Shown here one piece after another: positions 32,816 through 46,000 of a stretch of DNA of 64,000 nt. The notes beneath the pieces are model-generated. The model saw only the letters and a list, made by a program, of their open reading frames with translations. It made no database searches and was not told where the DNA came from. Source of the DNA: Plutella xylostella (Eukaryota; Arthropoda; Insecta; Lepidoptera; Plutellidae); NCBI RefSeq assembly GCF_932276165.1, contig NC_064009.1:10726001-10790000 (forward strand), given 5' to 3'. The first letter of the stretch is position 1. Every line of letters starts with the position of its first letter. Both the position numbers and the translations under genes were made by a program.

Positions 32816-35054
32816 GCATGTATTTTCTTTCACTGCTGATTTTCCCAACCAGCTGATTTTTCCAATCCAGTGCTGAACCGAACCTCAGTGGAAATACAAT
32901 ATTTGAGGATAGACTAACTCTATGATTAAGATATTTGTAATTATTGAACTAAAACTAGATATTACTCAATAGCATACGTAATCTATGATAAATTTCCCTT
33001 TTGGAAACCCTGACGTAACTATAATCTGATTCATCACGTCAATAAAAAATCTTGGGCCAATTTTAAGGATAATCTAATTTCCTTGTTCCTTCCTCCGTGA
33101 GTCAATATTACGGTTAGGTATATATATATAGGATTACTTATATTAATATCACTATTTATTATTTAACACCGTTAATCTTTCTATTGTTTCTTCCAATTTA
33201 AATAGCGTAGAAATGGGAAAGGTTTGCTCTTTTCATTTAATTAATTTGTGCATGTCCAAGGAATATTTTCACTGAGTAAGAAATCCGAGCCAGAGCGGAC
33301 CAAAAAAAACATTTTATCGCAAAACAAAACTTGCGGGAAACAGCCTGTAAACACACATAATTTTACGGATAATTAATTTCATGAATGCTGTAAGGGCTTG
33401 GACGAGTGGAGTCTCCTCGAGTGACGTAGCGACACTGTTCCTTACATAGATATATAGATAGATATTGTTTATTTGTAAACAAAAAACATTGTCAAAAATA
33501 CAAAAAAAAACTTCTAAGACATATGTACAAATGGCGGTCTTATCACTCAAAGCGATTTCTTCAGCGTCAGCGACTAACCTTTTTACCACGATGGCGCGGA
33601 ACAAAACTCTAGTTGTACCCTTAGAAGATGACTGTGTAGAATGGCATTTGCGGAATTCCTTAATAATTAGGTCTTAATGATCACGTTAGCTCTTTTGAAC
33701 GTGAAAATTGATCTTCTATCTAGCGCAATTTTCCCCGAGGCATTCCTATATAGTGACGGATTACATACTGACTCACACGAGCTCTGCAGCCTGTCTCTAT
33801 ACATAATTTTCTGCTTCGATCTCTTTTAATTTGCTTTTGTATCTTCAGCCCACCAACTTGAAAAGACTTACACGTGGTATAGGTACTTAGTTAGGCTCAA
33901 TTGAACAGTAACCTACATCATCATCGTATTACCCGAATGGGGTCTCCTTCTAGGACTGGAAGGTACCCCGTGCTAACGTTTTTATGTTCGTGATCTCACT
34001 CCAGTCCCTTGCCTTTCAAACCGGAGCCTCATAGGCTTAACCCGGCGGGATGGAGCACCCGGCCGCCCAGCATAACAAAATAGTTTGTCATATACAAAAT
34101 CAAAAACTCAGACCGTTTTAAGTTCAACCTAAACCTAAAGTAGAAAAATATTTTAACAGAACTAATTCAATACAAGATCTCAATGGTAGAAGTGGGATGT
34201 TATTTTGTCAAGACGTTTCTTTTGCACTGACACTCCATCTTGCATCGTATATCATTAATCTAAGGTCCGCACTGTCCGCACGTGGGTCCTGAAAACGTAC
34301 CAACCAACAAATATTCAATTTTCACAGAATTCTTGGCTAAAGAGTGAAATTATTCGGAAATATGTAGAGCACAACAAGGCTACTACATTTTGGCAATAAC
34401 ATTGTTGGATTTTGGCCATATTCACTTAACTGTTTTCTAAGAATCGGAAAGCAAAAATCGTAGAAATAATTGAATTCAGCGTATCTATTCGGTATCAAGC
34501 TGTGACAAAATCGTTTCATATATATAAAGTAATAAAATATGCGTGTCCCTGATTTGATTACTTGAAGGAGTTTTCTTTGAAAATCACGTTTTCTTGTGGA
34601 GGTTTTAATGAAGGACAATTATTTGTAGGTCAATGCCTAGCGTAAAGACTTTGTGAAGGTCGATATCCTTTCAATGTTTACGATGATGTCCAAGGACAGA
34701 GTGTAGTGTGTAGTGTGTTGGTTCCTTGGTATTTACCGCTTGCGTGCTCTTGCAATGCATACGAAACAGCTATTTTCACTTTTGATATCACACAGGTGTG
34801 ATTGCCTAAAACACCGATTGATGAGTATTCTCTGCACAGATTTTCCACTGAATATTAACAATAGAAATTCGTCTAAAACAATTAATTAGGTCATCCCGTT
34901 TTTATCTCTGGCTATAAGTATCATATCATGATTATTTGCCTAAATGCAAAATATTCAGCGCGACGGTTCGCCATTACCTACGCCTACCTTAGGCGCCACC
35001 CCAAAACTGCTAGGTTTATTTCTAAAAGCTGTAACTATCACAAGTGTTGTTGAA
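32816..35054. other. Gene-free spacer downstream of SA
   Basis: No supported gene. Holds a retroposon tail at 33440-33605 and at 33920-34080 an unclassified repeat-like block (GGGGTCTCCTTCTAGGACTG and onward). Otherwise AT-rich. Confidence 0.6.
33440..33605 (-). repeat. Retroposon 3'-end fragment, minus strand
   Basis: The minus strand reads AAGAAATCGCTTTGAGTGAT, then AAGACCGCCATTTGTACATA, an AATAAA and a TATC-like tail. It is a diverged relative of the plus-strand fragment at 8126-8200. Confidence 0.55.
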
Positions 35055-35058
35055 TTCA

Positions 35059-35245
35059 TGTGGGATGAAAATTAAAGCCGCCGATGCACTTAATCAATCT
35101 TTATTTAATTTATTTACACCCAAGAAACAGAGAACAATCTTTCGTGCTAAGCGCCATATTTGCAAGAGAGCTCTCATAAAAAAGTTAACATCATAGACAA
35201 CATAATTCTATAACACTTCGTTCTGAAATTATTATAAATCCTACA
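35059..35245 (-). repeat. 3' LTR of the Gag-only element
   Basis: 187 bp, on plus starting TGTGGGATGAAAATTAAAGC and ending AAATCCTACA; it matches 37224-37410 throughout by eye. Confidence 0.92.
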
Positions 35246-35726
35246 GCTCGGCCATCCTGCAGATAGTCTGCCCTCAGACTATGAAAATCAAATAATATAA
35301 TTCTTAAGTACTCTACCTTTAAACATCATTTAGAAAACTTTTTAACTCCTTAATAAAAATATTAAATATGCAACTTTCAGTAAATAACACTTAATCCTTA
35401 ACAAAATATAAACTTTAGAACCAAAATACTTAGCACGACCATGTAGTATTTAAATACATCAATAAACAACATCCACATTATACTACATTTAACATAACAC
35501 AATATTACTACATTTAACATAACATTAAGTACTAAACAGAAACTAACTGAAATCAACAACTTAACTCCCTTTGAAATAAAAATAAGCATCCGACTAAAAT
35601 ACATCTTCAATGAAAAATATACTCAAAACTCATTCTTCGTCACTCATTCATCATCATCATCATCATCATCACAAATAAAAACTTAAAATCATCTAAAACT
35701 TATCAATACTGGCTTCACGACACGTA

Positions 35727-36980
35727 TTAGCGTAGTACGTGGTAATCTTTAATCATTCCATCTTTCACAATTCTTTCAGTGAAATAACAATTCTTGACCA
35801 CTCTCCTTGCTCTTTCCATCTCCATAGCTCTTGCCACCATGACTGTATTCTTAATTGGCTGTCTTATACCGTTAATTTCAGTATACAACTTCTTATTAAA
35901 ATATCTCCTTGTTGGGCCATCTTTCTTCTTTACAAGACTAGCAAACTCGCCTGAACAATACTCTTTTCTAACCACCTTTTCAACTTCCATCATCTTTTCC
36001 TCACATACCCCTTCAACTTTTTTTTGTTTATTTACATGATTTTCAACTTCCGGTCTACGTTGACATTTCTTGGATGACACTTCGTTCGCCTTCGTGTCTA
36101 TGGCTGTCGTTTTGTTCTTCTGATTGTCGATCCGGTTGGTCGCCTCGTCCATCCTGACTCCGATCATAACTGAGTGCGGCTTTACCGACATCTGCGACTG
36201 ATTACCGCATCCGCTGTTCTGTCGCTGTTCACAACCCTGCTTTACCGACACATCCATCGATAGTTTGCTTCTTGCGCCGCATGGAGTCGCCACAGTGCTG
36301 TCATACTCGATAGTCATCTGTTTTGTGCTATCATTACATTGAGTTTCCTTGTGTCCAAACTGATTGCATCTGAAGCATTTTACGTCATTGGGAAACTCCC
36401 TCTCCGATGCTACATGACTTGCTTCTCGACAGTTGTAACACCATCTAGCCTGGCTATGTCTTCTTGTATGCTCACTCGCCTCCATCTTTCTTTTAATATA
36501 TTCGTAAATCTTTAATTTCTCCTTTAGATCTGGATAGGTCGTGACGCCGTACAGCATGACCTTGTTTATCTCGTAGTCTACGATACCATCGACGATGTAT
36601 TGGATGGCCACATAGTCCGGGAATCCACCACGCCTCCCTAGCTCCTTCATCACGAGCATGTACCCGTAACAGCTCTCCTCGCCCTTCTTCTTGCGGTTAG
36701 CCATGAGCTCATGTATCTCCTTCGGGTTGACTTCGTCGGGGAACTCCTTCAGCAAAGCCTGCTGCAGCTCATCAAAGCTCTTAAATATATTTTCACTGCG
36801 GAGCCACAGACCTGCCACACCAGTGAGAGCACGTCGTGCCATCAGCAACTTTTGTGAAGGTGACCAGCCGAACACCTCCGCATTGTCGTTGATCTCCTCC
36901 ACCCACCTTGCCGCCGGGTACGTCGGGTCCGCTCCCGAGAACGTCGGCATTGTCGCCGCCGTCATCATCATGTAATTCAT
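35727..36980 (-). CDS. Gag-like protein of a non-autonomous LTR element
   Basis: 417 aa. An N-terminal capsid-like region of the retrotransposon Gag type (LWLRSENIFKSFDELQQALL, about residues 55-80) is followed by a knuckle region. The first knuckle, CYNCREASH (about 181-189), lacks its last Cys. The second, CFRCNQFGHKETQC (about 202-215), is a complete CX2CX4HX4C zinc knuckle. The C-terminal 200 residues are charged and unrecognised. It packages element RNA into particles in this family. The frame is intact in an otherwise pol-less element, suggesting it is young or that Gag is needed in cis. Confidence 0.85.
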   Translation of the reverse strand: MNYMMMTAATMPTFSGADPTYPAARWVEEINDNAEVFGWSPSQKLLMARRALTGVAGLWLRSENIFKSFDELQQALLKEFPDEVNPKEIHELMANRKKKGEESCYGYMLVMKELGRRGGFPDYVAIQYIVDGIVDYEINKVMLYGVTTYPDLKEKLKIYEYIKRKMEASEHTRRHSQARWCYNCREASHVASEREFPNDVKCFRCNQFGHKETQCNDSTKQMTIEYDSTVATPCGARSKLSMDVSVKQGCEQRQNSGCGNQSQMSVKPHSVMIGVRMDEATNRIDNQKNKTTAIDTKANEVSSKKCQRRPEVENHVNKQKKVEGVCEEKMMEVEKVVRKEYCSGEFASLVKKKDGPTRRYFNKKLYTEINGIRQPIKNTVMVARAMEMERARRVVKNCYFTERIVKDGMIKDYHVLR

Positions 36981-37202
36981 TTTTCACCTTTACCGTATTA
37001 ATAATCCTTATAAAACATTATCACCTTCAACTGTACACCTTAAATTTCATACACCTTTAATAATTTTGAAATTTGACCGAATTTTCACCATTTTCATACG
37101 CCGCCATCTTTGCCGTGTGTGAACTCCTTCACGAACACGACCCCTTATTTACAACTTTTTACACCTTTATGTACATCTTCAGCACCTTTGGCTTATTTCC
37201 AT

Positions 37203-37220
37203 CCCGGACGAGCCCCCAAA
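37203..37220 (-). promoter_or_regulatory. tRNA-Pro-type primer binding site
   Basis: ATCCCGGACGAGCCCCCA on plus, so the element's RNA carries TGGGGGCTCGTCCGGGAT. It is three bases from the 5' LTR. This is the proline tRNA primer sequence known from many retroviruses and LTR elements. Confidence 0.85.
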
Positions 37221-37223
37221 AGT

Positions 37224-37410
37224 TGTGGGATGAAAATTAAAGCCGCCGATGCACTTAATCAATCTTTATTTAATTTATTTACACCCAAGAAACAGAGAAC
37301 AATCTTTCGTGCTAAGCGCCATATTTGCAAGAGAGCTCTCATAAAAAAGTTAACATCATAGACAACATAATTCTATAACACTTCGTTCTGAAATTATTAT
37401 AAATCCTACA
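37224..37410 (-). repeat. 5' LTR of the Gag-only element
   Basis: 187 bp, same sequence as 35059-35245 by eye; followed by the TTCA duplication at 37411-37414. Confidence 0.92.
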
Positions 37411-37414
37411 TTCA

Positions 37415-39707
37415 TGTGTCAGACTTGCGCGAGCGGCGAGTGAGCGAATGTTGCGCGCGCGCAGGGGGCGGGGCGCGGCCGGCCCCGCCTCCGGGAGGGG
37501 GGAGGGAACCCTCCCACTGACCCTCCACTTGGGCTTTTCCAGGAATCTCACCTCGACACGATAGTCCATTAAATACTGGTCATACTATTGGCCATTTTGC
37601 AGAAGTATCTTGATCTAGTGGATTTCTATGTAGATTGCTTAAACTTAAAAGCTATTAAATATTTACATACATAATAGGTAGGTCCTTACTACTCCTTACC
37701 TACTGTTTTTTTAAAGCAAATCTTGTACTTATTGTTTATATCCATTTAGGTTTATACACACTTAGGTAAAGGGTATTGTCTGAGGCTAGAATTAGGAATT
37801 CTACGTACAGACGGCATTACGAGAAGTGCAGTAACAGTTTTTATTTTTTTTATTATTTCATTAAACCGGAATGGTTTGTCTTGGCACATTAAAGTGAATT
37901 AACATATAGTAGGTACAATATTAAGATACATTCACGGTTAAACATTAGGGTAGGTAAGTACATTGGTCGGTGAAGTATTAAGTAGAGTCCCTAAACTAAC
38001 CAAACACAATCAGCTATTTAAGCCGTTATTTATGAGTATAATACCCAGTGCACTTAGCAAGGCGGCAATTGTACTTGTGCTTACAGGACCGATTAGAAAA
38101 TAAATCGTCAAAGATAAACATTGGTTTCCCTTCCTTCATTGGAAGGAGACCCGTGCCCCAGCAGTGGGGACGTAATGGGTCGTGATGATGAAACATTGGT
38201 TAGCGTACCTACTAAGCAAAATTTTCCACTGATGGTGGGGGACAGTAATCACGCTTACTGGGTAGGTAACGTAATTTGCCAAGTATTATGACTACCTATC
38301 TAAAACCTGTATGTAAAAGATGATTGGCTGTTGAGTCATCGCATAAAACATGAGAACTTCAGCTTTTCACACACGAATGTAAGCTGTTATATTGTTCAAG
38401 CTTTAAGCGTAGGAATTTTCATAATTGTTAAACTGAATCCCTGAAAGAGTACAATAAAAGTTTTCCTGTGATAGAATAACAAATATCCATCCATCCATAC
38501 GTAGGTATATGTATGTAGTTGAACCGAAGCAATGAGATAGTGAGAGGAGAGGAAATGGAAGCCTCGGGGAATCCCAGGTCGATGCCTCCCGCCGACGACG
38601 TAACATCCAGGCGGAGAGTATACCTATGTAATCTACCTCTACTACCTCCACTCTCACTCTCACAGACCTTAGCATACTGAGATACATGAAATAATAACCT
38701 ATGAACAAAAATTGCCACACAATATTATCAAATAGCAGCTCGTAAGGTTAGAAAGTATGGATGTTTACGTCTACTTCACGTTTACATTTCAATAATTAAA
38801 TTGTTGTTGGCTGAAAGAAATAGAGCAATTACAAATAAAGTAAATATAAAAAATACACATTCAATTTTAAAATTCACCATCGTTTTATCATTCCATTTGA
38901 TTTTAGATGCAAGAAACCAATTTTCTCTGAGCACGAAAAGATATATTTTCAGGTCTTTTTTGGGCAATTCTCACATACTTTCAGAGCATGCGTGATGAAA
39001 AGACATTTTCTGAAGGAAATTCTAGTAGGTATGCAATGTAAGTAAATGCTTTCAAGGTGAAGAGTTTGCATAACGATGATTGTGATTGTGACTTACCTGC
39101 GTCAGTAATAGAGTAGGTAGGTAGGTAGGTACCTTAATTATACAAATCGTAAATCGGTATGGCGTCATTAACACCATAGGATAGTAATAAAAATGTATTC
39201 ATGTATGATAACAACAATAACTGACCTACGTTTATGGCTTGGTTACCGCGACTGATATGTCCGTTTATTTTTCCTACATTGCCTTGGTATTATTATGTTT
39301 GTGATTGACCGATCTGCCATGTATAACAGTGGCCCGATCAGGTGGGTTGTGCCACCATTAGAATGAAATCTTTTGTACCAAAACAAAATGTGGTAATACT
39401 TTTTTATAATATACTTACCCATCTGGGATAATAGACATTTAGGTATGTATAAATTCAAGTAAGAATCTTGTTTAACAATGTAGCCTTATCTCTTACTTGT
39501 AGCTTCTCCATAGAAACTTTGTTGGCTACGTGACTCTTTACTAATGAAAACTTGAATATTTTTGTCACGAATTTCCAAAACTCGTAGAACAAAAGTTGTT
39601 CAGAATGACTCCCAGAGTCACCCGTTTCGGCTAAGTATCACTTTCGCAACACCCTGTATTCAGGGTTTTTCACGAATTTTTATATTCTGATTACATTTTC
39701 GGGCTCA
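37415..39707. other. Spacer between the two LTR elements
   Basis: Starts with a GC-rich patch (37425-37525, with GGGGGCGGGGC) that may be promoter-like. It contains a 64-bp retroposon scrap at 38127-38190, a TAGG repeat at about 39116-39132, and repeat-like sequence with CCCGTTTCGGCTAAGTATCA at 39618-39660. No supported gene. Confidence 0.55.
38116..38201 (+). mobile_element. 64-bp retroposon scrap with 11-bp duplication
   Basis: AAACATTGGTT occurs at 38116-38126 and 38191-38201 around a 64-bp insert that contains GTGCCCCAGCAGTGGGGACG and ends TGATGATG, the usual tail of lepidopteran LINEs. An extreme 5' truncation. Confidence 0.8.
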
Positions 39708-39712
39708 GATAT

Positions 39713-39969
39713 TGTTGGGGTTTCCAACTGATTGATAGAGAGGATGATAATTGATAAGATGATGTTTAAAGAAGAGAAATATTTATTTACCGAAAGACTA
39801 TGCTAATGATAGATTATAGCTAAATGATAATGAGTACGCGTCAACCGTGATTCCGATACAAACGTGAACTAAAGTAATTTATAATAATAAGTAAGTTGAC
39901 GCGCGAACTGATGATGTTGCAGAAATAATTAGATAGGTATTTACTTAACCATGTACGGTGTTCCGTACA
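39713..39969 (-). repeat. 3' LTR of the BEL/Pao element
   Basis: 257 bp, plus strand TGTTGGGGTTTCCAACTGAT ... TTCCGTACA, same as 48241-48497 by eye. Confidence 0.95.
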
Positions 39970-40081
39970 TACTCCCGCACTGAATGAGGAAACTAACAGA
40001 TTTTTGATAAAAACTCAATTAAACGAAAATGATGAGATGATACTAAACTACTAACAAGATGATAAACAATATTCTTAAATG

Positions 40082-43000
40082 CTACGAATGTATGATGATA
40101 TCGTTAAAATTAAACCGCGTTTTGTTACGTCCGTGAGCACTTTGCTTTCCACTTGCGCCTGACGGCTCAATTATATTAAATTTCGAATATTGCCCTTCAC
40201 TCCCGCACTGATTATCACTACCACTGATACACTGCGAGTTCGAGGCTCTATCATGTTCATAACACACATTCACTCTACACTCTGAAGTCGCCCCGGCACC
40301 TGCCAGGTGCACGGGGGTGCACGCCGGGGGCGCGGGCGCGGGCGCGGGCGCTGGGGACCGGGGCGCGAGGCGCGCCGTGTGTCGTCCTCGCCGCCAGCGC
40401 CGCCACGCGAAGGCTGCTCCTGCCACCACACAACAGCTCACTACCATGTAGATTGATATGTAATGGTGGACGTCGTGGTATGACATCTCAGCTACTGATG
40501 ATCCTGCTGCTTTTAACTGCTGTATTTGCTCTCCGATGCGTTTCAGGGATGTATTGTCAGCTTCAAAATCGTCCTCTAATTTGTTTACGGGGATGGTCAA
40601 ATTTATGATATTATTCATAGACGGAATCGTTTTTGTAACCAAGTCTGCTTGAACGTGAATTTTGCTGACGGGCTCTTTGTGTGAATGGACAATGAACTCA
40701 TCGCCCTTGATGACGCAGCCATGGGACAGCTTGATAATGCCGGCCTTGACGGCACGCTCTACGGTAACTTGATAATCGCACATGAACTTGAAACTACAGC
40801 TGTTGCAGCAAAAATACATGTAAGCATTTAGTTCTTTCAACTTTTGCCATCTGTTTGTACATCCTTCACTTTCGTAATAACATTGATTAGATTTGCTATC
40901 CTTGACACATAAATTAGAGTCCATTTTCTTCTGATAAATAGGAGTTTTTGGTTCGCACAATCTAACATTGTAGTCATATTCGATGCACTGCTGTAAGTCA
41001 TTCATTGACATGGGTAGGTAGGTATCTCTATGAATATTCACCGCTAGATGGTCTGCTATGGGAGTTACGCTGATCATGCTTTTTCCGATTTGTTGAGGTA
41101 TGCTTATCATTTGATATATGAAGTAGTCGTCTCTGCTTACAAGTGGAATGATTATTTCAAATATTAAGTAGTCTTTTGTTACTCGTCCTTTAACTCTTAA
41201 AAGGTGATAGATTTTAGGTAATTCTGTTTGAAGATTAGTAATAGGTAGTGTCAATTCCTTTGATAACTGACTTGATACAGTGCTCAGTTCTTCCCTTAAT
41301 TGATTAGGCGTTATCAGATGAATATCAAACTTGCCATGGTAGGCATCGGTTACAGTGTCGATCAAACTGTTCTGTATGTTTTTCAAGTTATGTAGGAGAT
41401 TATTTGCAATTATAGATGATATTGTAAACTCATTAAGGTTCATTTCTCTTTGTAGTCCCTTCTGTAAAGAGTTAGACGTTTGCTCGTATTGTATGAGATG
41501 TTGATTAAATGTTTTATATTGTTTCTCCATGGACACTTCTACTCGCTTTAGTAGGTTGTATTCTGCTTCCACAACTGACGTCTGATTTCGCCAAAGTGCT
41601 CCAAGGTGATCTTGATTTTCTCTTAATAGCTGAATGTCCTTTCTATATTGTTGAGCGAACTGATCATCTAAGACTCCAAATAGGCTATTGGCGATGGAGC
41701 CCACGCCGTTGATGAGTCCTCTCCGCGGCCGTGGTCTCGCCTGGGACACAAACTGCTCTCCAAGCATCATATTATGGTAGTATTCCAATTCAGTGTAGCT
41801 GTGATGTAGCTGTAAAATGACTACTTCACACTGTTTGTTTCCTTTCATTGATGAGCAAAGGTTTTCTAAATGATTGATATATTTCTTACATAACATGGTG
41901 CTTTGATAATATGGTTCTAGGTTGTAGTATACGATAAGTTTCCAGTTATCTTGAATTAAACGCATACTTGATAATGGGTCGAAATAAATACTTTTATTTG
42001 TATCAAATCTTGATATATTGTATAAGTTGCTATTGTTGCAATGCGCACTTGGTACCATCATGGCGAGGAACGTCAGAGCCAGGGTAATGAAGTTTACAGA
42101 GCCAACTTTTCTAGTTTTTCTTCTTTCTGATGTTTTGGCTGTCTGTTCCTCGGTCGGGAGTTCGTCTTGCTTGGTAGACGATGCTGTCTCCGATGGATAA
42201 GAGGTTGGCAGAAGTGATATTTTACTGATCGGTCTTTTCAGTATACCATTCTTTGTTTTTAAGCTGACGACTCGGACAAATCCATCTGTACCAGGATGAA
42301 TGTCGATGACTTTACCTAAAGCCCATTTTCCTGCTGGTAGATTGGCGTCATGAATTAATACTATGTCATTCAACTTAAAGTTGGGCTGTGCTTTATGCCA
42401 TTTGCTTCTAGTTGACAGTTCAGTTAGGTATTCTGACTTCCATCTCTTCCATATGTCCTGGAAGATCTTTTGGCTCAGTTGCCACCTTGTGCGTTGATCT
42501 CGCTCTGTTTCAATGATGGTAGCTACCGGTCCACTTGATAAGAAATGCGACGGTGTTAGGTAGTCGAGGTCGTCTGGACTTTCAGTTAGTGTGCAGAGGG
42601 GTCGGGTGTTTAGACAGGCTTCTAATTGTGCTGTAATTGTGGATAACTCTTCATACGTCAATTTTTGTTCGCCTATGACTCGTTTCATATGATACTTGAG
42701 TCGCTTTACAGCTCCCTCCCATAATCCTCCGGCACTAGGCCATGACGGGGCGTTAAAATGCCACTTGATATCCATCATACTGATCTCTGATTGAAATTCT
42801 GGCTGATTGATAATTAGATTAATCATCTCCCTTTCCAGTATATTGTTGCTTCCACAAAAATTACTTCCGCAGTCGCTGTACAGATTTGTTGGGACACCTC
42901 GTCTCGCGGAGAAGCGGCGAATTGCGGCTATGGTTGCTGATGACGTCAGATCTGATACGACCTCAAAATGATACGCTTTTGTGACCATGCACACAAATAC

Positions 43001-46000
43001 AGCAACGTATCCTTTGGACGTTTTGATACCTCTTCCCTTGTTAGCCTTTATCTCAATAAATCCCGTATAGTCGACTCCGGTGTGGTAGAAAGGACGGGTT
43101 GGGTTAACTCTTGATTCCGGTAGGTTACCCATGATTTGTGTGTGTTTTGATGGACTGTGTCTCCTACAATTGACGCACATGCGTAATCTCTTCTTCACTG
43201 ATCTATTTCCTCCTATGATCCAATATTCCTTACGTATCCAGGCAAGGGTCAATCGTGGTCCGCCATGAAACGTCATTTTGTGTGTGTGATCAATGATGAG
43301 ATCCTCTAAATGATGATCATGAGGGATGATAATCGGATATATTGTATCTTGATTGATATTTGCATTTTTGAGTCTGCTGTTGACTCGTAGCAACCCATTT
43401 TCGTCTAGAAAAGGGTTTAATGATAATAGTCTACTCCCTTTATCTAGTGGTTTTTTCTGTCTTAATTTACTGATATCTTTTTCGAACACTAACCCTTGAA
43501 TATGCTTGATAATCATATGTTTAGCTCTTCGCAACTCTCCGACCGTAAGGAAAGTTTGTTTACCTTTCAAACCAGGCGCCATTCTCATTACCCATGCTAG
43601 TACTCGAACTGCTCGTGTCCAATTACTGTTTTGATTCAGAATGGCACTGATTATGTCGCCACTCTGTCTGGGCGTCGCATTGCTGACTGTCGCTGCGCTG
43701 ACGTTTGATGCTTCGGTAATCTGAGACCTTTTAACCTCTTGGTCGGTAACGAAGACTGTTTGTGTTTTATTAATAGATTTTTCATCAAATGTTTTTAAAA
43801 ACGACGGTCCTGTCCACCAAAGGGGGTGCTGTATTAATGCTTCGGCTGATATGCCTCGGCTTGCACAGTCTGCTGGATTTTCGCCTGATTTGACGTAATG
43901 CCAGCTTTCTGCGGGGATGATTTCTGTGGTTTTTAATACCCGATTGGCGACAAACGCCTTCCATCTTTTAGGATCTCCTTGCAGCCATCCTAATACTGCT
44001 GTTGAGTCACACCACGCGAATACTGTAACCTTTAGAGGGAGAAGGCATGCTAATACTCTTTGGGTCAGTAGGGCGAGTAAGTAAGCGCCGCTTAATTCCA
44101 ATCGTGGTAACGATAAATCTTTTGCCGGTGACGCTAATCGTGACTTTGCTGCTACGAGGACAATTGAGGTCCCTCCGTCTGCTTTTTCATCGCTGATTCT
44201 GCAATATATGACGCTCGCATAAGCCTTTGTCGATGCATCACAGAATCCATGTAGTTGGATTTCTTTGGACTGATTTGTCCCTAGCCATCGGGGGATACGT
44301 GTATTGTTTATGTACTCTATATCCTTTTTGATATCGATGAACTCCTTCTCAATTTCTTGCGGTAACTGATCGTCCCAATTTAGCTTTTCTAACAGACACG
44401 TCTTCTGAAATAATAGTTTTAATTTAGTTGACACGGGGGTTGTATACCCTTGTGGGTCAAATAATTTGGATATGCTGGATAGTAATTGACGTTTGGTTGA
44501 TTCAGTTTTTGTCTGCTCGATGTTGAACTTGAATCCAAAATTATCAGTGGCTGGAAACCACCGTAATCCCAATGTTTTTGTGGACTCTTGATGTTTAAAG
44601 TCGAAAGTCTGTTGCTGATTACCGACTGTCGACATTCCTTCCAGGAGCTCTGGTTTGTTTGATGACCACTTCCTTAAATTCATACCGGCTGATTTTAACA
44701 TTGATATGACCTCTGATTGCAATTTTCTAGCTGATTCAATGCTATCGCTTCCACTTAAGTAATCGTCCATATAGAAGCATTCCATGACGTCCTTTACAGC
44801 ATTCGTGGAATAATTCGACGACTCCTCGTTTGCTAAATGTTGTAGCGTCATCATTGCTATGAACGGGCTGCTGCAGCAGCCATATGTCACTGTTTCTAGT
44901 TGGTACTCCTGTAGTGGCTGGTTAGGTGAATCTCGCCAGATGATCATTTGATACTGTTGATCATCAGGATGAACTAATATCTGCCTGTACATCTTCTCGA
45001 TGTCTGCTGTAAATGCAAATTGATGTATTCGCCATTTCAGAATCAGGTCAAATAAATCCTTTTGTAGATTAGGACCGGTATACATGACGTCATTTAAGCT
45101 GTGTCCTGATGAGGAACGTGATGATCCGTTGAAAACTACCCGTAAAGAAGTCGTGGTGGATTCAGCTCGTTTTACACAGTGATGAGGAAAGAAGAATCTT
45201 GATGACTGCATGCTTGATGACTCTGCTGATACGAGATGCATGTGGCCTAATTCTTCGTATTCCTTTAGAAAGGCTTGATAATCTCGCGCTAATTCCGGTT
45301 GCTGGTGGAACTTGCGTTCTAGCTGTCTAAATTGAGCTACAGCTTTGCTTCTGGAGTCTCCTAATAATTCATTTGCGTCACTTTTTAGTGGTAGTCGGAC
45401 CACGTATCTGCCGTCTTCTCGTCGAGTGGTAGTCTCTTTGTAGAACTGTACGCAGTCGTAGTCCTCCTTGCTCATGCTTGGCTCTTCACCAATATCCTCT
45501 GTTGTCCAAAATCTCTTGATCTCATCCAGATTGTTGATAACGACGTTACAATGGTATGATTTTACACGTCCACACAAAATCCATCCTAAGCGAGTTTGTT
45601 GGGCGATGGGAAGTGATTGGTTTTCCCTGATAATGCCGTTCATGATAATTGACGAATATACGTCAGCGCCTAGGAGTAGGTCTACCGGACGACTGATATT
45701 GAAGTCTGGGTCTGATAGTTGTATATTTTCCAGGAATGACCAAGATGGTTTCGGGAAGGACTGATTCGGTAGTTTATTAATGAGGCTTCTCATAATAAAA
45801 ACATCTGTAGTGAATTGATAATCACCATGATTCGACAGACATGTTATATTAATCATTCCTTTGCATGCGTTTTCCTTAACACCGACGCCGAAGATGACTC
45901 CATTACAACGCTGGCGGTTTATTCCCAACTGTTGTGCCGCGTTTTCAGTAATGAGGGATGTCTGCGACCCTTGATCTATTAGGGCGCGCATCTGCTGATA

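Larger units (their letters stand above)
35055..37414 (-). mobile_element. Gag-only LTR retrotransposon
   Basis: 2,352-bp element (35059-37410), minus strand, with 187-bp LTRs that look identical and start TG, end CA, and a 4-bp TTCA duplication. Next to its 5' LTR the plus strand reads ATCCCGGACGAGCCCCCA, the 3' end of a proline tRNA, so the primer site is tRNA-Pro type. Its only gene is a 417-codon Gag; no protease, reverse transcriptase or integrase. It must be mobilised in trans. The purine tract before the 3' LTR is poor. Confidence 0.9.

Noticed and set aside
33314..33677. Overlapping frames near 33.5 kb with EIALSDKTAIC
   Set aside because: They fall in a retroposon 3' end that also occurs at 8.1 kb; not a gene.
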